From: Tritrichomonas musculus
Lineage: Eukaryota > Parabasalia > Tritrichomonadida > Tritrichomonadidae
Length of the DNA: 64,000 nucleotides
Direction: 5' to 3'
NCBI GenBank assembly: GCA_039105265.1
Contig: JAPFFF010000005.1
Coordinates: 3,395,501 to 3,459,500 of the forward strand
Shown: positions 55,165 to 64,000 of the stretch, in pieces
How the letters are laid out: every line of letters starts with the position of its first letter
Numbering within the stretch: position 1 is the first letter of the stretch
Position numbers and translations under genes: made by a program
Notes under the pieces: model-generated
The model's input: only the letters and a program-made list of their open reading frames with translations
Told to the model about the DNA's origin: nothing
The model's database searches: none

Positions 55165-56532
55165 TTTTAATATTATATATTTAAAAATAAGTAAAAAAAT
55201 AGATATACTGGATTGTCTTTTAGCAATTCTCATTTGACTATTTTATTGTGCATAATAGAAAAAGTCTGTATACATGATATGGTATTAATAACATTATTTA
55301 ACAGCTTATCTTCAATTAATCCATCAGTATTTTGACATGAGTGAAATACATGCAATTTGATTTAAATCATGCTTATATCAGTTTTAAATCTCGAATGTTT
55401 CATTTTGGGTTTTATTTTGAATGTCAATTGAAAATATTATTTGTACCAAATATAGCAATATCCTAGATATAATATTCAATTTTTATTATTATGTATCATT
55501 AGTTTATTGCGAATTTAATTGTATTTAAGCAAAATAAAAGATTTTTTTTGAATAGCATTTGACTTTAAACGTAAAAAGAAATGAATCAAAAAAGCAAACG
55601 TAATTAAAATACTCATTGATATTAAGTTTATATTAATTTTAATATATCTAATTTTGTAAATTTGGAAATTGTTGATTAAACAAAAATAAGATTGACTTGT
55701 ATGATAAGATTTTAATTAATTCATTTGAAATCATGTATTGCCAAAACTAAATGATATAAATTACACGTATTCATATATAATTTATGGATATTGTAAGCGA
55801 GTTGATGCTTTATTTTTAAAGTTCTTTTTTTATTCATTATTTAGCAGTGGATAAATTAACACTAATGCCAATTGACGATTTCGTGAAATGAAAGAAGCAA
55901 ATATTTGTATGTTGATGTATCAAAATTTCAATTCTTAATGCTTTTTGCGATTTTTATGTGAGTGAAGTAAGTTGAACCTCTTTCAAATAAATAATTTTCA
56001 GAAATTTGTAAATTTTAAAATATAAATATCTGATCATAGAAAATAGATAAAGATTAAACGATTTTAAAAAACTGTTTATTGATATATACCAAAATTAAAA
56101 TTTTTTTAGGAAATGAAAATCTTATATCAGCTTTTATTTTATTTTATTATTTGCTCCTTCTCTTCCTTCAAATATGAATATCAACCGAAATTCAATATTC
56201 ATTAATGAATAAAAAGAATTATAGGGCAAGGTAATATGATTTTTTTTGTCGTCTTAAGACTATTTTTGTAAAGAAGGATTGGTCAGTGATGTTTATTTTT
56301 GTTTGATATTCAATTTTGATTGCAATTGCATCAAATTCAATTATTGAATGAGATGAATCTGACATTAAATATTTAATTCAAATTTATCAAAATTTTATTT
56401 TCATTCAAATTTATCTGAAGCAATAAAAAATTCATTGAAATTTTTCTATTTAAAATTGATCGCTCATCATAAAAGTTTTTTGAATTAAAAAGTTTAATTT
56501 TTTAAAAATTTTCAAGCTCCCTCCCATAAGCA
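55165..56532. other. 1.37-kb spacer without recognised gene
   Basis: AT-rich throughout. I looked on both strands for coding-like text, tRNA arms and repeats and found nothing I can support. Confidence 0.5.
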
Positions 56533-57507
56533 ATGAACCTCAACGTTCACCTAGTTCATCGAGATTCAGCTGATGGGTGGTTTTACCGACTTTCAATTTA
56601 CTTGGGTGGAGGAATTTTTATCGCATATTTAATTTCAAGCTACTATGCTTTGATGATCATGCTTGTGGCATTACTCCCTTTTTATTTCTATATCGAAAAC
56701 ATGATTAGTGCTGCTATTCGTGACGTCCTTCATTCTTCCACATACTTTGCTGCCCCTCCAGCATGGCTTTCATGTTACTTGTTGATTATTTTATTTTTAT
56801 CAGTAACTGGTTCAATCACCCTTTGGGAAATTTATCCAAAAATGGATGGCTCTTTTATATCGCATTACTTATATTGCATAGCTACTTCTTTGATAATTTT
56901 TTTATATGATTCATCATTAAAATGCTTTTTATTATGCATGGGAATAGTCAATTTCAAAATGATTCGGCGAGGATTTTTTGGAATAATTCAGCGATTTTTT
57001 GTGATATGCCGTGGTTTTTTAATGATTCCATTTTGGATGGGGTATTTGCAAAATAGAGCTAAAATTACTGAATATGCTATTAATGCTAATGTTAATATCA
57101 CGCAGAACAACTCTTTCGATTCTAAATTTGCTTTCAATGTGCACGAAATTTTTTTCATCAAGAAGGATTTTTCTGTAATGATATACCTCCTTTTGAAAGG
57201 AGTTTTAATATTGTGGCTTCTCCAAGACATCGCGTCTAGCTTTGAAGATTACAAACTCAATAAGCAAGCAGTTCTAAGTCCTATTTCAGATATATCTAAA
57301 TGCAACTATAAGTGCATCATTTGTTATGAAACTCAAGAAGATCCTGTTGCGTTGAGATGCGGTCATATATTTTGTTATAAGTGCATTAAACGATGGATTA
57401 GTGATCATTCAACATGTCCCTTGTGCAGATCACAATTTGTTGACTTTAGATATATTGAATTTTCTGATGGCAACTTTCCGCCATCTGTTTTGTTTCTCGT
57501 ATTTTAG
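56533..57507 (+). CDS. Multi-pass membrane RING-type E3 ubiquitin ligase
   Basis: The 324-residue protein has several hydrophobic segments (around residues 20-60, 80-100, 110-150 and 210-235). These are followed by a C3HC4 RING finger at about 257-303: CIICYETQEDPVALRCGHIF, then CYKCIKRW and CPLC. The layout (membrane helices then a C-terminal RING with CxHxxCxxC) resembles the RNFT/ER-associated E3 family, suggesting a role in ER quality control. The exact orthologue is not assigned. The last 15 residues are hydrophobic, which is unusual after a RING. Confidence 0.8.
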   Translation: MNLNVHLVHRDSADGWFYRLSIYLGGGIFIAYLISSYYALMIMLVALLPFYFYIENMISAAIRDVLHSSTYFAAPPAWLSCYLLIILFLSVTGSITLWEIYPKMDGSFISHYLYCIATSLIIFLYDSSLKCFLLCMGIVNFKMIRRGFFGIIQRFFVICRGFLMIPFWMGYLQNRAKITEYAINANVNITQNNSFDSKFAFNVHEIFFIKKDFSVMIYLLLKGVLILWLLQDIASSFEDYKLNKQAVLSPISDISKCNYKCIICYETQEDPVALRCGHIFCYKCIKRWISDHSTCPLCRSQFVDFRYIEFSDGNFPPSVLFLVF

Positions 57508-57705
57508 TTAATGTTGTTTTGTTTTTGTGAGCTTAATTTTTTCGCGTAAATTGTATTTTTATTAATATATGCTTTTGTTGTTGTTGTTTTTATCTTTAAT
57601 TGTAGTTTTCAAAATAATTTTAATTTATGCTTTTCTTCTTTCATTGTAGTTTTTCTTATTAAATTATAATTATTGTATAAAATAATTTATTTTTTTGAAA
57701 TGTAA

Positions 57706-57777
57706 TCTCTTGTGGTGTAGTGGTTATCATATGGGACTTTGAATCCCGGGATGGAGGTTCGATTCCTCCCAAGAGAA
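57706..57777 (+). tRNA. tRNA-Gln (UUG)
   Basis: All arms are visible. The acceptor pair is TCTCTTG (57706-57712) with CAAGAGA (57770-57776). The D arm contains GTGTAGTGGTTATCA. The anticodon stem TGGGA/TCCCG surrounds loop CTTTGAA with anticodon TTG, and the T stem GGAGG/CCTCC surrounds TTCGATT. A57777 is the discriminator base. No intron and no encoded CCA. A and B boxes are in their normal places, so it is transcribed by RNA polymerase III. It is the only tRNA gene seen in the window. Confidence 0.95.
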
Positions 57778-57780
57778 AAG

Positions 57781-57789
57781 TTTTTTTTT
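57781..57789 (+). terminator. RNA polymerase III terminator of tRNA-Gln
   Basis: A run of nine T begins four bases after the end of the tRNA. Confidence 0.85.
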
Positions 57790-58172
57790 GAAAAGAAAAT
57801 CAAAATTATTTTTTTCAATGAACTAAACATTTATTATTTCACTGGCAAAAAGCTAATTTTTAACAGTGCATTGTTGAAATAATGAAATAAAATTTCTTGC
57901 AGTATTATCACTTCATGTGGCTGTCACATAGTGGAAATTTCAAAAAGATTGAAAAAATTCAAATAAATATAAGTTTATTTTGAGATATAAAGAGTCTTAA
58001 CAAAATTTTTTTAGTATATTATTTAAATATATTATTTAATATGTATAAATATAAAAATTTTAATATTTTACAAATTGTATATTGTAATAATAATAAAACA
58101 ATATTTTGTTAATATACTCACAATTTTGTAAATTCGGTGGAAATTTTCATAAAAGAAGTGAATCTAAAATTT
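57790..58172. other. Spacer after tRNA-Gln
   Basis: AT-rich. I see nothing beyond a weak GC-richer patch near 57910-57935 with no gene. Confidence 0.45.
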
Positions 58173-58178
58173 TCATTA
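58173..58178 (+). promoter_or_regulatory. Initiator element (TCATTA) of a small gene
   Basis: TCATTA lies 8 bases before the ATG at 58187 and supports that ATG over an upstream in-frame one at 58106. Confidence 0.5.
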
Positions 58179-58186
58179 AATATCAA

Positions 58187-58465
58187 ATGGAAATTAATAC
58201 GGAACTCAACCCTCCAACAATAAATATTGAAGATGGATCTCAACCTTCATCTGCCTCAAATCAAGCAGAGCCAAATCCTATACCAATTGATTCAAGTTCA
58301 GCCAATTATAAAGATGAACTTATGGCTAAAATGAATGTGTATATACATTCAGCAAATGATTTTGTTGATAAAGCTGCAGAAGTTACAACAGAATATGGAA
58401 ATCCAATTGTTGAATTTTCCGCTAAAATGGCAAGTAAATTTAAGGAATTTTTCAACCTTGCTTAA
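58187..58465 (+). CDS. Unknown 92-aa acidic protein
   Basis: An N-terminal disordered half rich in Pro, Ser, Asn and Glu is followed by an amphipathic helical part (KDELMAKMNVYIHSANDFVD, then EYGNPIVEFSAKMASKFKEF). No family is recognised. The frame is open from 58106, but the initiator at 58173 and the non-coding look of the extra 27 residues favour 58187 as start. Confidence 0.55.
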   Translation: MEINTELNPPTINIEDGSQPSSASNQAEPNPIPIDSSSANYKDELMAKMNVYIHSANDFVDKAAEVTTEYGNPIVEFSAKMASKFKEFFNLA

Positions 58466-58522
58466 GGTTCGTTTTCTCAAATAGATTTATGAAATAAACA
58501 ACAAATTATGATTTTCATACAT

Positions 58523-58960
58523 TTATTCGATTTTATTTGATATTTTGTTTGGCCAACAAAATTCTGTAACTTTTAAAAAAGAATTTTCGTTTGATATTCT
58601 TCTATCTATTCCATGGCATTCCATGCAAACTGGGCATGATATGGTGCTTTCATTTTTGAATTTTTCACGAATTATAGTGAAGCAATCTTCACAAAATAGA
58701 ACATGTCCGCATGCTGTTGAAAAAACGCAAGCATTATTTACTTGGCAATAAACGCATTTATGTTTTGATATTTGTTCGTATGCATCGGCAATTTCTTCGT
58801 ATTCCTTGCATAAATTTTGAGTTGCCTCTTCAATTTCATCATGGATAAGCTGAAACTGAGTAATAAAATCATCTTCATATTGTTCGATTGAATTTTTATG
58901 AGGAGGCTTAAAATAAGTAAACAAAAAGTGTTTATCTTCATCAGTATTTTGATTTAACAT
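58523..58960 (-). CDS. Small RING-finger protein
   Basis: The 145-residue protein has a helical N-terminal half (EEATQNLCKEYEEIADAYEQ) and a RING-HC-type finger at about 68-115. Its metal-binding order is CVYCQVNNACVF, ACGHVLFCEDC and CPVC, with spacing like the C-terminal RINGs of IAP/MDM2-type E3s. It probably acts as a ubiquitin ligase or a dimerising RING. It is convergent with the small gene at 58187, with 57 bp between stops. Confidence 0.75.
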   Translation of the reverse strand: MLNQNTDEDKHFLFTYFKPPHKNSIEQYEDDFITQFQLIHDEIEEATQNLCKEYEEIADAYEQISKHKCVYCQVNNACVFSTACGHVLFCEDCFTIIREKFKNESTISCPVCMECHGIDRRISNENSFLKVTEFCWPNKISNKIE

Positions 58961-58999
58961 TTCAAATTTTTCTTTGTTGGCATAATTAAATCAATTAAT

Positions 59000-59285
59000 T
59001 AAAATGTTTTTAATATTCATCCCTTTATAATCTTCACCTTTCCGAAGACTGTTAACAATGTCGAGATTATGATTCATTACCGCTTTATGTAAGGGTGTAT
59101 TCCCATAAAAAAAGAAAGAAAGAAATTTGATTTAATCAAATGTTATTGAAACAAAATCATAAGTATAAAAAAAAAAACTTGAAAAAAATCATAAATATAA
59201 AATAGCATTTCTATCTGCGCCTAGTTTAAGACTAAGATTTACGGTATCTTGATCATTTCGATCTATTGCTAAAAAAAGAGACATT
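59000..59285 (-). pseudogene. Ankyrin-repeat gene relic
   Basis: Two ankyrin repeats are readable on the minus strand. The first is SLFLAIDRNDQDTVNL then KLGADRNAI (about 59285-59205). The second is GNTPLHKAVMNHNLDIVNSL (about 59115-59045). Between them lies about 90 bp of A/T-rich DNA that is not repeat-like and has no trichomonad intron signals, and no start codon is visible. Ankyrin-repeat proteins are hugely expanded in trichomonads, and this is a decayed fragment of one. Confidence 0.7.
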
Positions 59286-59299
59286 TAAGAAAATTAGAT

Positions 59300-60010
59300 T
59301 TTAGAAGTTTTTGTATTAGAGGTTATCATAACGGTCTTTTTTAACGTTAATTGTTTTTTTCATTTACAAAAAAATAAGAAGTAGTAAACTAGATTTTCTT
59401 CAATGATCTATATATAATTATAGATTTATTTATTTCTAAAATTTTTTAAAATTTGATAAGGTAATTATTAAGATATCATCACTGATAATATTCTGATTTT
59501 ATTTGGTCAAATGCATTGAAAACAATATATTACCTCAGAATTTTTTTTATCGTAATAGACAATTATTTTATTGATAACCGTCTTTTTATAAAACTGTTTC
59601 TTTTTCCTAAATTATTATATATTTTATTAATACATTTTGTTAAATATACGATAAGAACGATATTTTTGTGAATTTCTCTTTTTATTTTCATAAATTTTTC
59701 AAATTGTCAATTATTAGTATTTAGAAATTTGTATAGGATTGACCATATCAAAAGTTAGAAGGATGTATTTTGTCTATTAATGAATATTGAATTTATTTTA
59801 ATGATCTTTTAAATTCAAATATCTAAAACAAATATGATTGATTACAGGACTATCTTTTTAATTTAATGGAGTTTCTTAAGGGGAAAATATTTTTATTTAT
59901 TGAATTATAAATATATAGCTAAGATTCTAGATTAAATATATATTATATAAAGATATATTAGCAATTTTTTTCATTATCACAAAAAGTGATATTTAACCGA
60001 TTATTACCGC
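59300..60010. other. Spacer without recognised gene
   Basis: AT-rich, nothing supported on either strand. Confidence 0.5.
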
Positions 60011-60019
60011 CATCTGCTG

Positions 60020-60050
60020 GGTCTAGGCTTGGTTCGACACCGGCTAGGCC
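60020..60050. other. GC-rich hairpin in AT-rich DNA
   Basis: GGTCTAG (60020-60026) pairs with CTAGGCC (60044-60050, one G-T pair) around an inner GGT-TCGAC-ACC stem-loop. The surrounding 50 bases (about 60000-60060) are far GC-richer than the neighbouring spacer and are followed by A/T runs. It does not fold as a tRNA. It may be part of a structured RNA, a small gene fragment or a repeat end. Confidence 0.4.
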
Positions 60051-60210
60051 GTATATAGTCTCTGTAAAAATTATGTAAAAATATAAAAAGATTAAAAAAA
60101 AATATAAATTTTTTAAATCTCTCAAAAAAAAAAAAAAAAAAAATTGAAAGAAAAAAATATTCTTATACAATTATTTGAATGTCCTTATAAAAAGTCACAT
60201 TTATCGATTT

Positions 60211-60260
60211 CAAAAAGTTAATCAATTATCGATCTCGAGAATCGGAGAATAACAAGCCTA
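60211..60260. repeat. Partial copy of the palindromic MITE
   Basis: These 50 bases match 7160-7209, the right end of the MITE nested in the pogo-like element, at 48 of 50 positions, including the terminal AATAACAAGCCTA. No matching left end is found nearby, so the copy is truncated or solo. Confidence 0.8.
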
Positions 60261-60454
60261 ATTAAAATATGAATATTTGATTTCATATTCTTTCCTTCAG
60301 GAAAAAAATGATAGTAAGCTATTTTATTTTTGATCATTTTTTCAATATCAAATGCTCTGAAAATATTATTAAAATTTTCTTTTCAAAAAATCATCAAAAC
60401 GAACAAATATGCATTGAAAATATTGCTTTATTCTAAAGATTTAGTTAAAAAATC

Positions 60455-60883
60455 ATGTCACTTCCATTAATGAATAAAAATAATAGTATTCCAAATTTTT
60501 TTGAAAGTTCAATAGAATCTCTTCTTAATATGAGGCAATTTGCTCAGTATTATCCAAAAACTATTTCTTGTGATTCATTAAATAAAGATCAATTTAAAAT
60601 GAATGATGATTTGGGAAGTAGCTCTAATGATAATTCTGAATACATTCTGCCATCACCTTCAATCCATATTGAAACAATAAAAAAAAATACTCGTTTATGC
60701 GATAATAAAAAGAGCAAATCAAATCGTTTTTCTTTTTTAATGTCTGATATTAGAACAGAAAATAAGTCTAATAATAATGAAATGACTTTCAAAATGAAAT
60801 ATGAACTACCAAATATTCAAAGCATTCATTCGCCAATAAAAGCAAATAAGCCAATTCAAGTTGTTTCATTTGTCAAAAAATGA
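60455..60883 (+). CDS. Unknown 142-aa low-complexity protein
   Basis: A Ser/Asn/Lys-rich protein with short patches (PNFFESSIESLLNMRQFAQYY and SNRFSFLMSDIRTEN, cited by content) and no membrane segment or known motif. It lies 112 bp upstream of the raptor gene on the same strand. It is probably a real but fast-evolving gene. Confidence 0.5.
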   Translation: MSLPLMNKNNSIPNFFESSIESLLNMRQFAQYYPKTISCDSLNKDQFKMNDDLGSSSNDNSEYILPSPSIHIETIKKNTRLCDNKKSKSNRFSFLMSDIRTENKSNNNEMTFKMKYELPNIQSIHSPIKANKPIQVVSFVKK

Positions 60884-60995
60884 TTTCTAAATGATTAGAT
60901 TCATTCCAATTTATCTGCATTATCCTGAATAAAAAACTATAAATATTTGAAATGTGATATGAAATCGATGTTTTAAAATTTTTGTTTTATTCAAA

Positions 60996-63900
60996 ATGAA
61001 TGAATCAATAAAATCAAATTTTGAGATTTTTATAGACAGACATCAGCCAAACAAGGAATCAAAAAAGCAATATTTAAATGATTGGTCGCATTTGTATCTT
61101 TCACAAGAAACATGTCCTTCTTCTTACCAGAAAGTTGTTATGAAATACCCTCCAACCACGCGTATAGCGAATGCAATTGTTTCTATTTTACTGCCAGAAG
61201 CATCAAAATTTCCTGGATCTATAAATCGCAATTCATCATCAATAGTATTTTGGACATCAATATCATCTCAAAATACGCCTGAAATCAATTTAAGTGAAAT
61301 TAATAGTGCAATTACCAATGCATATAAATCTCGATTTTCCAGAATTAATTTAAATATATTAACAGATTTTAAACAGGATATTTTCACACAGTATTTAAAA
61401 GATAATAATAAAGATTTGACCAAAAGAACTCTTGTTCATTTCATTTCAGATCTTTCTCCTGAGCTCAACTCACCTATTAGAAAAGCAGAGCAATTTAGAC
61501 AACTTCGAGAAATCATTAAATCAACTCTTCATTGCGGTGTTCATATTATTGATTGTGATATGGCAGGTATTTATTATCTACAATATTTAGATATATTTAA
61601 AGAAACAGAATTTACAATGCAACATCAAAATTTATTTGTATTTTTTTCTTGTTTAGAAAACCAAAAAGTACCAAAGCTTCCAGGTTTGCCAAATGATCTT
61701 TTTTCATCATTTTTAATATCACCTGCAAAAACAGCTCTTCTTTGTCATTCATGGCATTATTTTTGTTTCAATCATGATCCATACTCAAACTTCAAAGATG
61801 ATTCAATTTTCAATTTAAACATAAATGCAAGCAGTAGTCATGACTCATCACAGCAGCAAAGTAAAGAAAAAGATGAATGGAATGATAGTCATTCACAATT
61901 TTTTTTTCGAAGCTCATTGTCACCGTTGACAATAGAGCAGATCAACTCCGCTCCAAAAGACTTATTAGACAACCTAATGAACTCACTTCGGCGTATTGTT
62001 GAAGCAATGTTATGTGATTCAGAATATTTTACGATTTTTTTCAAAATTGACGAAGCAGTTGCCGATCTTTTTATTGGATTAGCTGTTGCACAACATTTTT
62101 TCAACTTATTTCAAGTGAAGCCATTTTCATATCCATCATTTCCAGATTCTGTTGCCAATCATCCACTATGGTCAACTTTTGATCTACGACTTGATGCAGC
62201 ACTAATGACCTTGGTTTATGGTCATTCGTTTAATAGCTATACCAGCGATTCCTCATCTAAAGCATCAACTAATTCCAGCAATATGAATGACAATTTTCTT
62301 TTTGACTACAAATATCTATCTACTCTTTACAATATAGATAATATACCTTTTGCTCAACATGAGCTTCAGACCATTAAATTATTAATCGAATCACATTCAC
62401 CACTTTCCACCTTTGCAGGCCACGTTGCCTTCCTCCCGAATTGTTTAATTGAGCCAGGTATGATGAATGACTCCATCAATACCTTAGCATCCTTCATTGA
62501 AGAGAAAGGATTTCCAGCAATTCAGATGGCATCGAAATTTCCCATCTTTCCGTCACTTGTAAAGATTGCCAAGAGCACCATTAACGACATCAAGACCAAA
62601 GAAATGGTTATTGATTCCAATATCGACACAAACAAGCTTCTTCTTTGTATGTCGAAATTGTATGTTTTTTATCCAAATAGTAAAGACTTGGTTCCCTTTT
62701 TCAATAATCAATATTTGGCCTCGTTTACTGTTTATCATCTTCGTTCGGAGAATCCACTTCCAGCATTAGTACTTTTTACATTGATGCTGAAGATGAGCGA
62801 TGGGAGCATGATCACTTTGTTTCTCAAATGTAACTGGATAAGTATTACTGAATGCCTCATTCAATCATCTTCAATTGACGTTCGTATTTGGGCTTTGTTG
62901 CTTGTTTCGAGTTTTGCAAAATACGTTAATTTAACGGATCAAGTCCTTCAATTATTAGACGCAATATCAATCGCGGCAGACGACGCTTCGCCTTTGGTTA
63001 GAGTTGCTTTTTTAGTCGCCCTTCAATCTATTCCGTTATCTACGCAATCCTCGCAAATTGAGACCTCCGTTCTCGAGGCCTCCTTGAAATTGATTGACGA
63101 TATGAATCCAGCTGTTAGAAGAGAACTCGCTGCGCTTCTTGTTTCAATGAAAATGAGGTACTTACAAAAGGCCACTTCTTGTGATGACAAAATGACGCCT
63201 TCTCTGTCGATGTCGACTTCAGATTTCTTTTCTGAATCTGGATCTGATATGAATTTGGAAATGACGGCAAATGGGGCAACAGCGGGTAGTTATAAAACTC
63301 CATCTAATTTGAATACTATACGACCTAAAATAAACATCGGTTCTTTCTCGTTCTCAACGAAATCTGAGATAAATAAAATTATATCTAATCAGGAAGGAAA
63401 TATCGACGAAATAGACGGAAACCAACAGAATAATAAAATCATCCTATCAGCCCTTAAACTTCTTTCCACTGATCCATTCAAAGGAGTCTCGCAAACAGCT
63501 AGGGAAGTTCAAAAAAATTTCACCTTTATGATATTTTTTGACCTTTACATTTCACCTTCGAATTTCAAGACTAAAAAATTTTCCACTTCCTCTTTGAAAA
63601 GTGAAGTAAAATTGAATAATGCTGATTTAAAGAGAGTACGTTTAGAGAATATTTTCAATATGAAGCACTTTGTGCTCAATGCGAACACAAACCAGTGCAT
63701 CACTTCAAACATCGCCTTTTCTTGCCTTGACGATAACCAGCTGTTTTTTGGCACGGACGGTGGTCGCATCATCTCACAATCTTTGCAGCAGCAGCAGCTC
63801 GTTGTCTCGAGCAGCCTGAAGACTGACAAAAGTGTCATTCAAGGGTTCACTTCACAATCGCCGATAACGCATGTCCATTGTGTTGAAAATAACGGTTTTC

Positions 63901-64000
63901 CGTTACTTCTCGTCTCAAATAATTCAGGCGACTTCTTCGCAGGTGATCTGTTCAATTATCAATTGAATTCAAAGTCAAACAAAATGCCAATTTTGACATC
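60996..64000 (+). CDS. RPTOR: Raptor, TORC1 scaffold subunit (partial, runs off the window)
   Basis: The frame is open from ATG 60996 to the window end: 1,001 codons. Raptor presents substrates to TOR kinase in TORC1. Residues about 30-200 look like a divergent raptor N-terminal caspase-like domain, with LVHFISDLSPEL where HYNGHGVP is usual and IIDCDMAGIYYL matching the DCSxAG motif. Then comes the diagnostic LPGLPNDLFSSFLISPAKTAL at about 228-248 and a region aligning with FRNFLLAERIM (FIGLAVAQHFF). HEAT-like repeats follow (PLVRVAFLVALQSI, NPAVRRELAALLVSM), and a beta-propeller begins after about residue 880. The usual length of about 1,300 residues implies that most of the WD40 propeller lies beyond the window. 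The start follows a TCAAAATG initiator-like context. Confidence 0.85.
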   Translation, partial: MNESIKSNFEIFIDRHQPNKESKKQYLNDWSHLYLSQETCPSSYQKVVMKYPPTTRIANAIVSILLPEASKFPGSINRNSSSIVFWTSISSQNTPEINLSEINSAITNAYKSRFSRINLNILTDFKQDIFTQYLKDNNKDLTKRTLVHFISDLSPELNSPIRKAEQFRQLREIIKSTLHCGVHIIDCDMAGIYYLQYLDIFKETEFTMQHQNLFVFFSCLENQKVPKLPGLPNDLFSSFLISPAKTALLCHSWHYFCFNHDPYSNFKDDSIFNLNINASSSHDSSQQQSKEKDEWNDSHSQFFFRSSLSPLTIEQINSAPKDLLDNLMNSLRRIVEAMLCDSEYFTIFFKIDEAVADLFIGLAVAQHFFNLFQVKPFSYPSFPDSVANHPLWSTFDLRLDAALMTLVYGHSFNSYTSDSSSKASTNSSNMNDNFLFDYKYLSTLYNIDNIPFAQHELQTIKLLIESHSPLSTFAGHVAFLPNCLIEPGMMNDSINTLASFIEEKGFPAIQMASKFPIFPSLVKIAKSTINDIKTKEMVIDSNIDTNKLLLCMSKLYVFYPNSKDLVPFFNNQYLASFTVYHLRSENPLPALVLFTLMLKMSDGSMITLFLKCNWISITECLIQSSSIDVRIWALLLVSSFAKYVNLTDQVLQLLDAISIAADDASPLVRVAFLVALQSIPLSTQSSQIETSVLEASLKLIDDMNPAVRRELAALLVSMKMRYLQKATSCDDKMTPSLSMSTSDFFSESGSDMNLEMTANGATAGSYKTPSNLNTIRPKINIGSFSFSTKSEINKIISNQEGNIDEIDGNQQNNKIILSALKLLSTDPFKGVSQTAREVQKNFTFMIFFDLYISPSNFKTKKFSTSSLKSEVKLNNADLKRVRLENIFNMKHFVLNANTNQCITSNIAFSCLDDNQLFFGTDGGRIISQSLQQQQLVVSSSLKTDKSVIQGFTSQSPITHVHCVENNGFPLLLVSNNSGDFFAGDLFNYQLNSKSNKMPILT

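Noticed and set aside
59990-60060. tRNA gene suggested by a GGTTCGACACC string, and an rRNA fragment suggested by CAGCAG-GCGGTAATAA-like text on the reverse strand
   Set aside because: No acceptor, D or anticodon arm can be formed around the TTCGA, and the rRNA-like match is too short and imperfect.
59958-60170. 70-codon reverse ORF with LAGVEPSLDPADGG
   Set aside because: The N-terminal half comes from poly-T/A DNA and the rest spans the GC-rich hairpin. It looks like text read through a structured sequence rather than a gene.
62553-63838. Short reverse ORFs at the right edge
   Set aside because: They lie antisense to the continuous raptor frame, which has clear family motifs.

Overview
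This window looks like genomic DNA of a parabasalid protist, most likely Tritrichomonas or a close relative of Trichomonas. The grounds are very AT-rich intergenic DNA, long genes with no visible introns, short TCA-type initiator elements a few bases upstream of start codons, many TA-flanked DNA transposons, and decayed members of families that are expanded in trichomonads (Myb, ankyrin, protein kinase). The genus is inferred and was not tested against any database.

Bases 1-13,600 are a transposon graveyard. They hold a compact cluster of unrecognised ORFs at the left edge (possibly the end of a virus-like element), a broken Tc1/mariner transposase, and a pogo-like transposase gene cut by a second pogo-like element. 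That second element has TA target duplications and about 107-bp inverted ends, and it carries a third, palindromic MITE. Two decayed minus-strand genes and three short inverted-repeat elements follow.

Bases 13,608-33,602 are one open reading frame of 6,664 codons. It encodes a giant coiled-coil protein with nested repeats: eight 71-residue units, about 4.3 near-identical units of about 430 residues, and about 49 copies of a Gln/Gly/Pro-rich motif around VDEQG. Outside the Q/G-rich part, a short 'LG[L/I]' motif recurs roughly every 50 residues.

Bases 35,000-64,000 are ordinary housekeeping territory: VPS52 (GARP tethering complex), an RCC1-like protein, a VTA1/LIP5-like ESCRT regulator, TOR kinase, a YbaK-like deacylase, a possible Pcc1 subunit of KEOPS, a signal-peptide/EGF-like/TM surface protein, centrin, a small membrane protein, a multi-TM RING E3, tRNA-Gln(UUG), a second RING protein, and at the right edge the first 1,001 codons of raptor. 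TOR kinase and its obligate TORC1 partner raptor therefore lie within 12 kb of each other. A candidate C/D snoRNA lies near 50.9 kb and a GC-rich hairpin of unknown nature near 60.0 kb.
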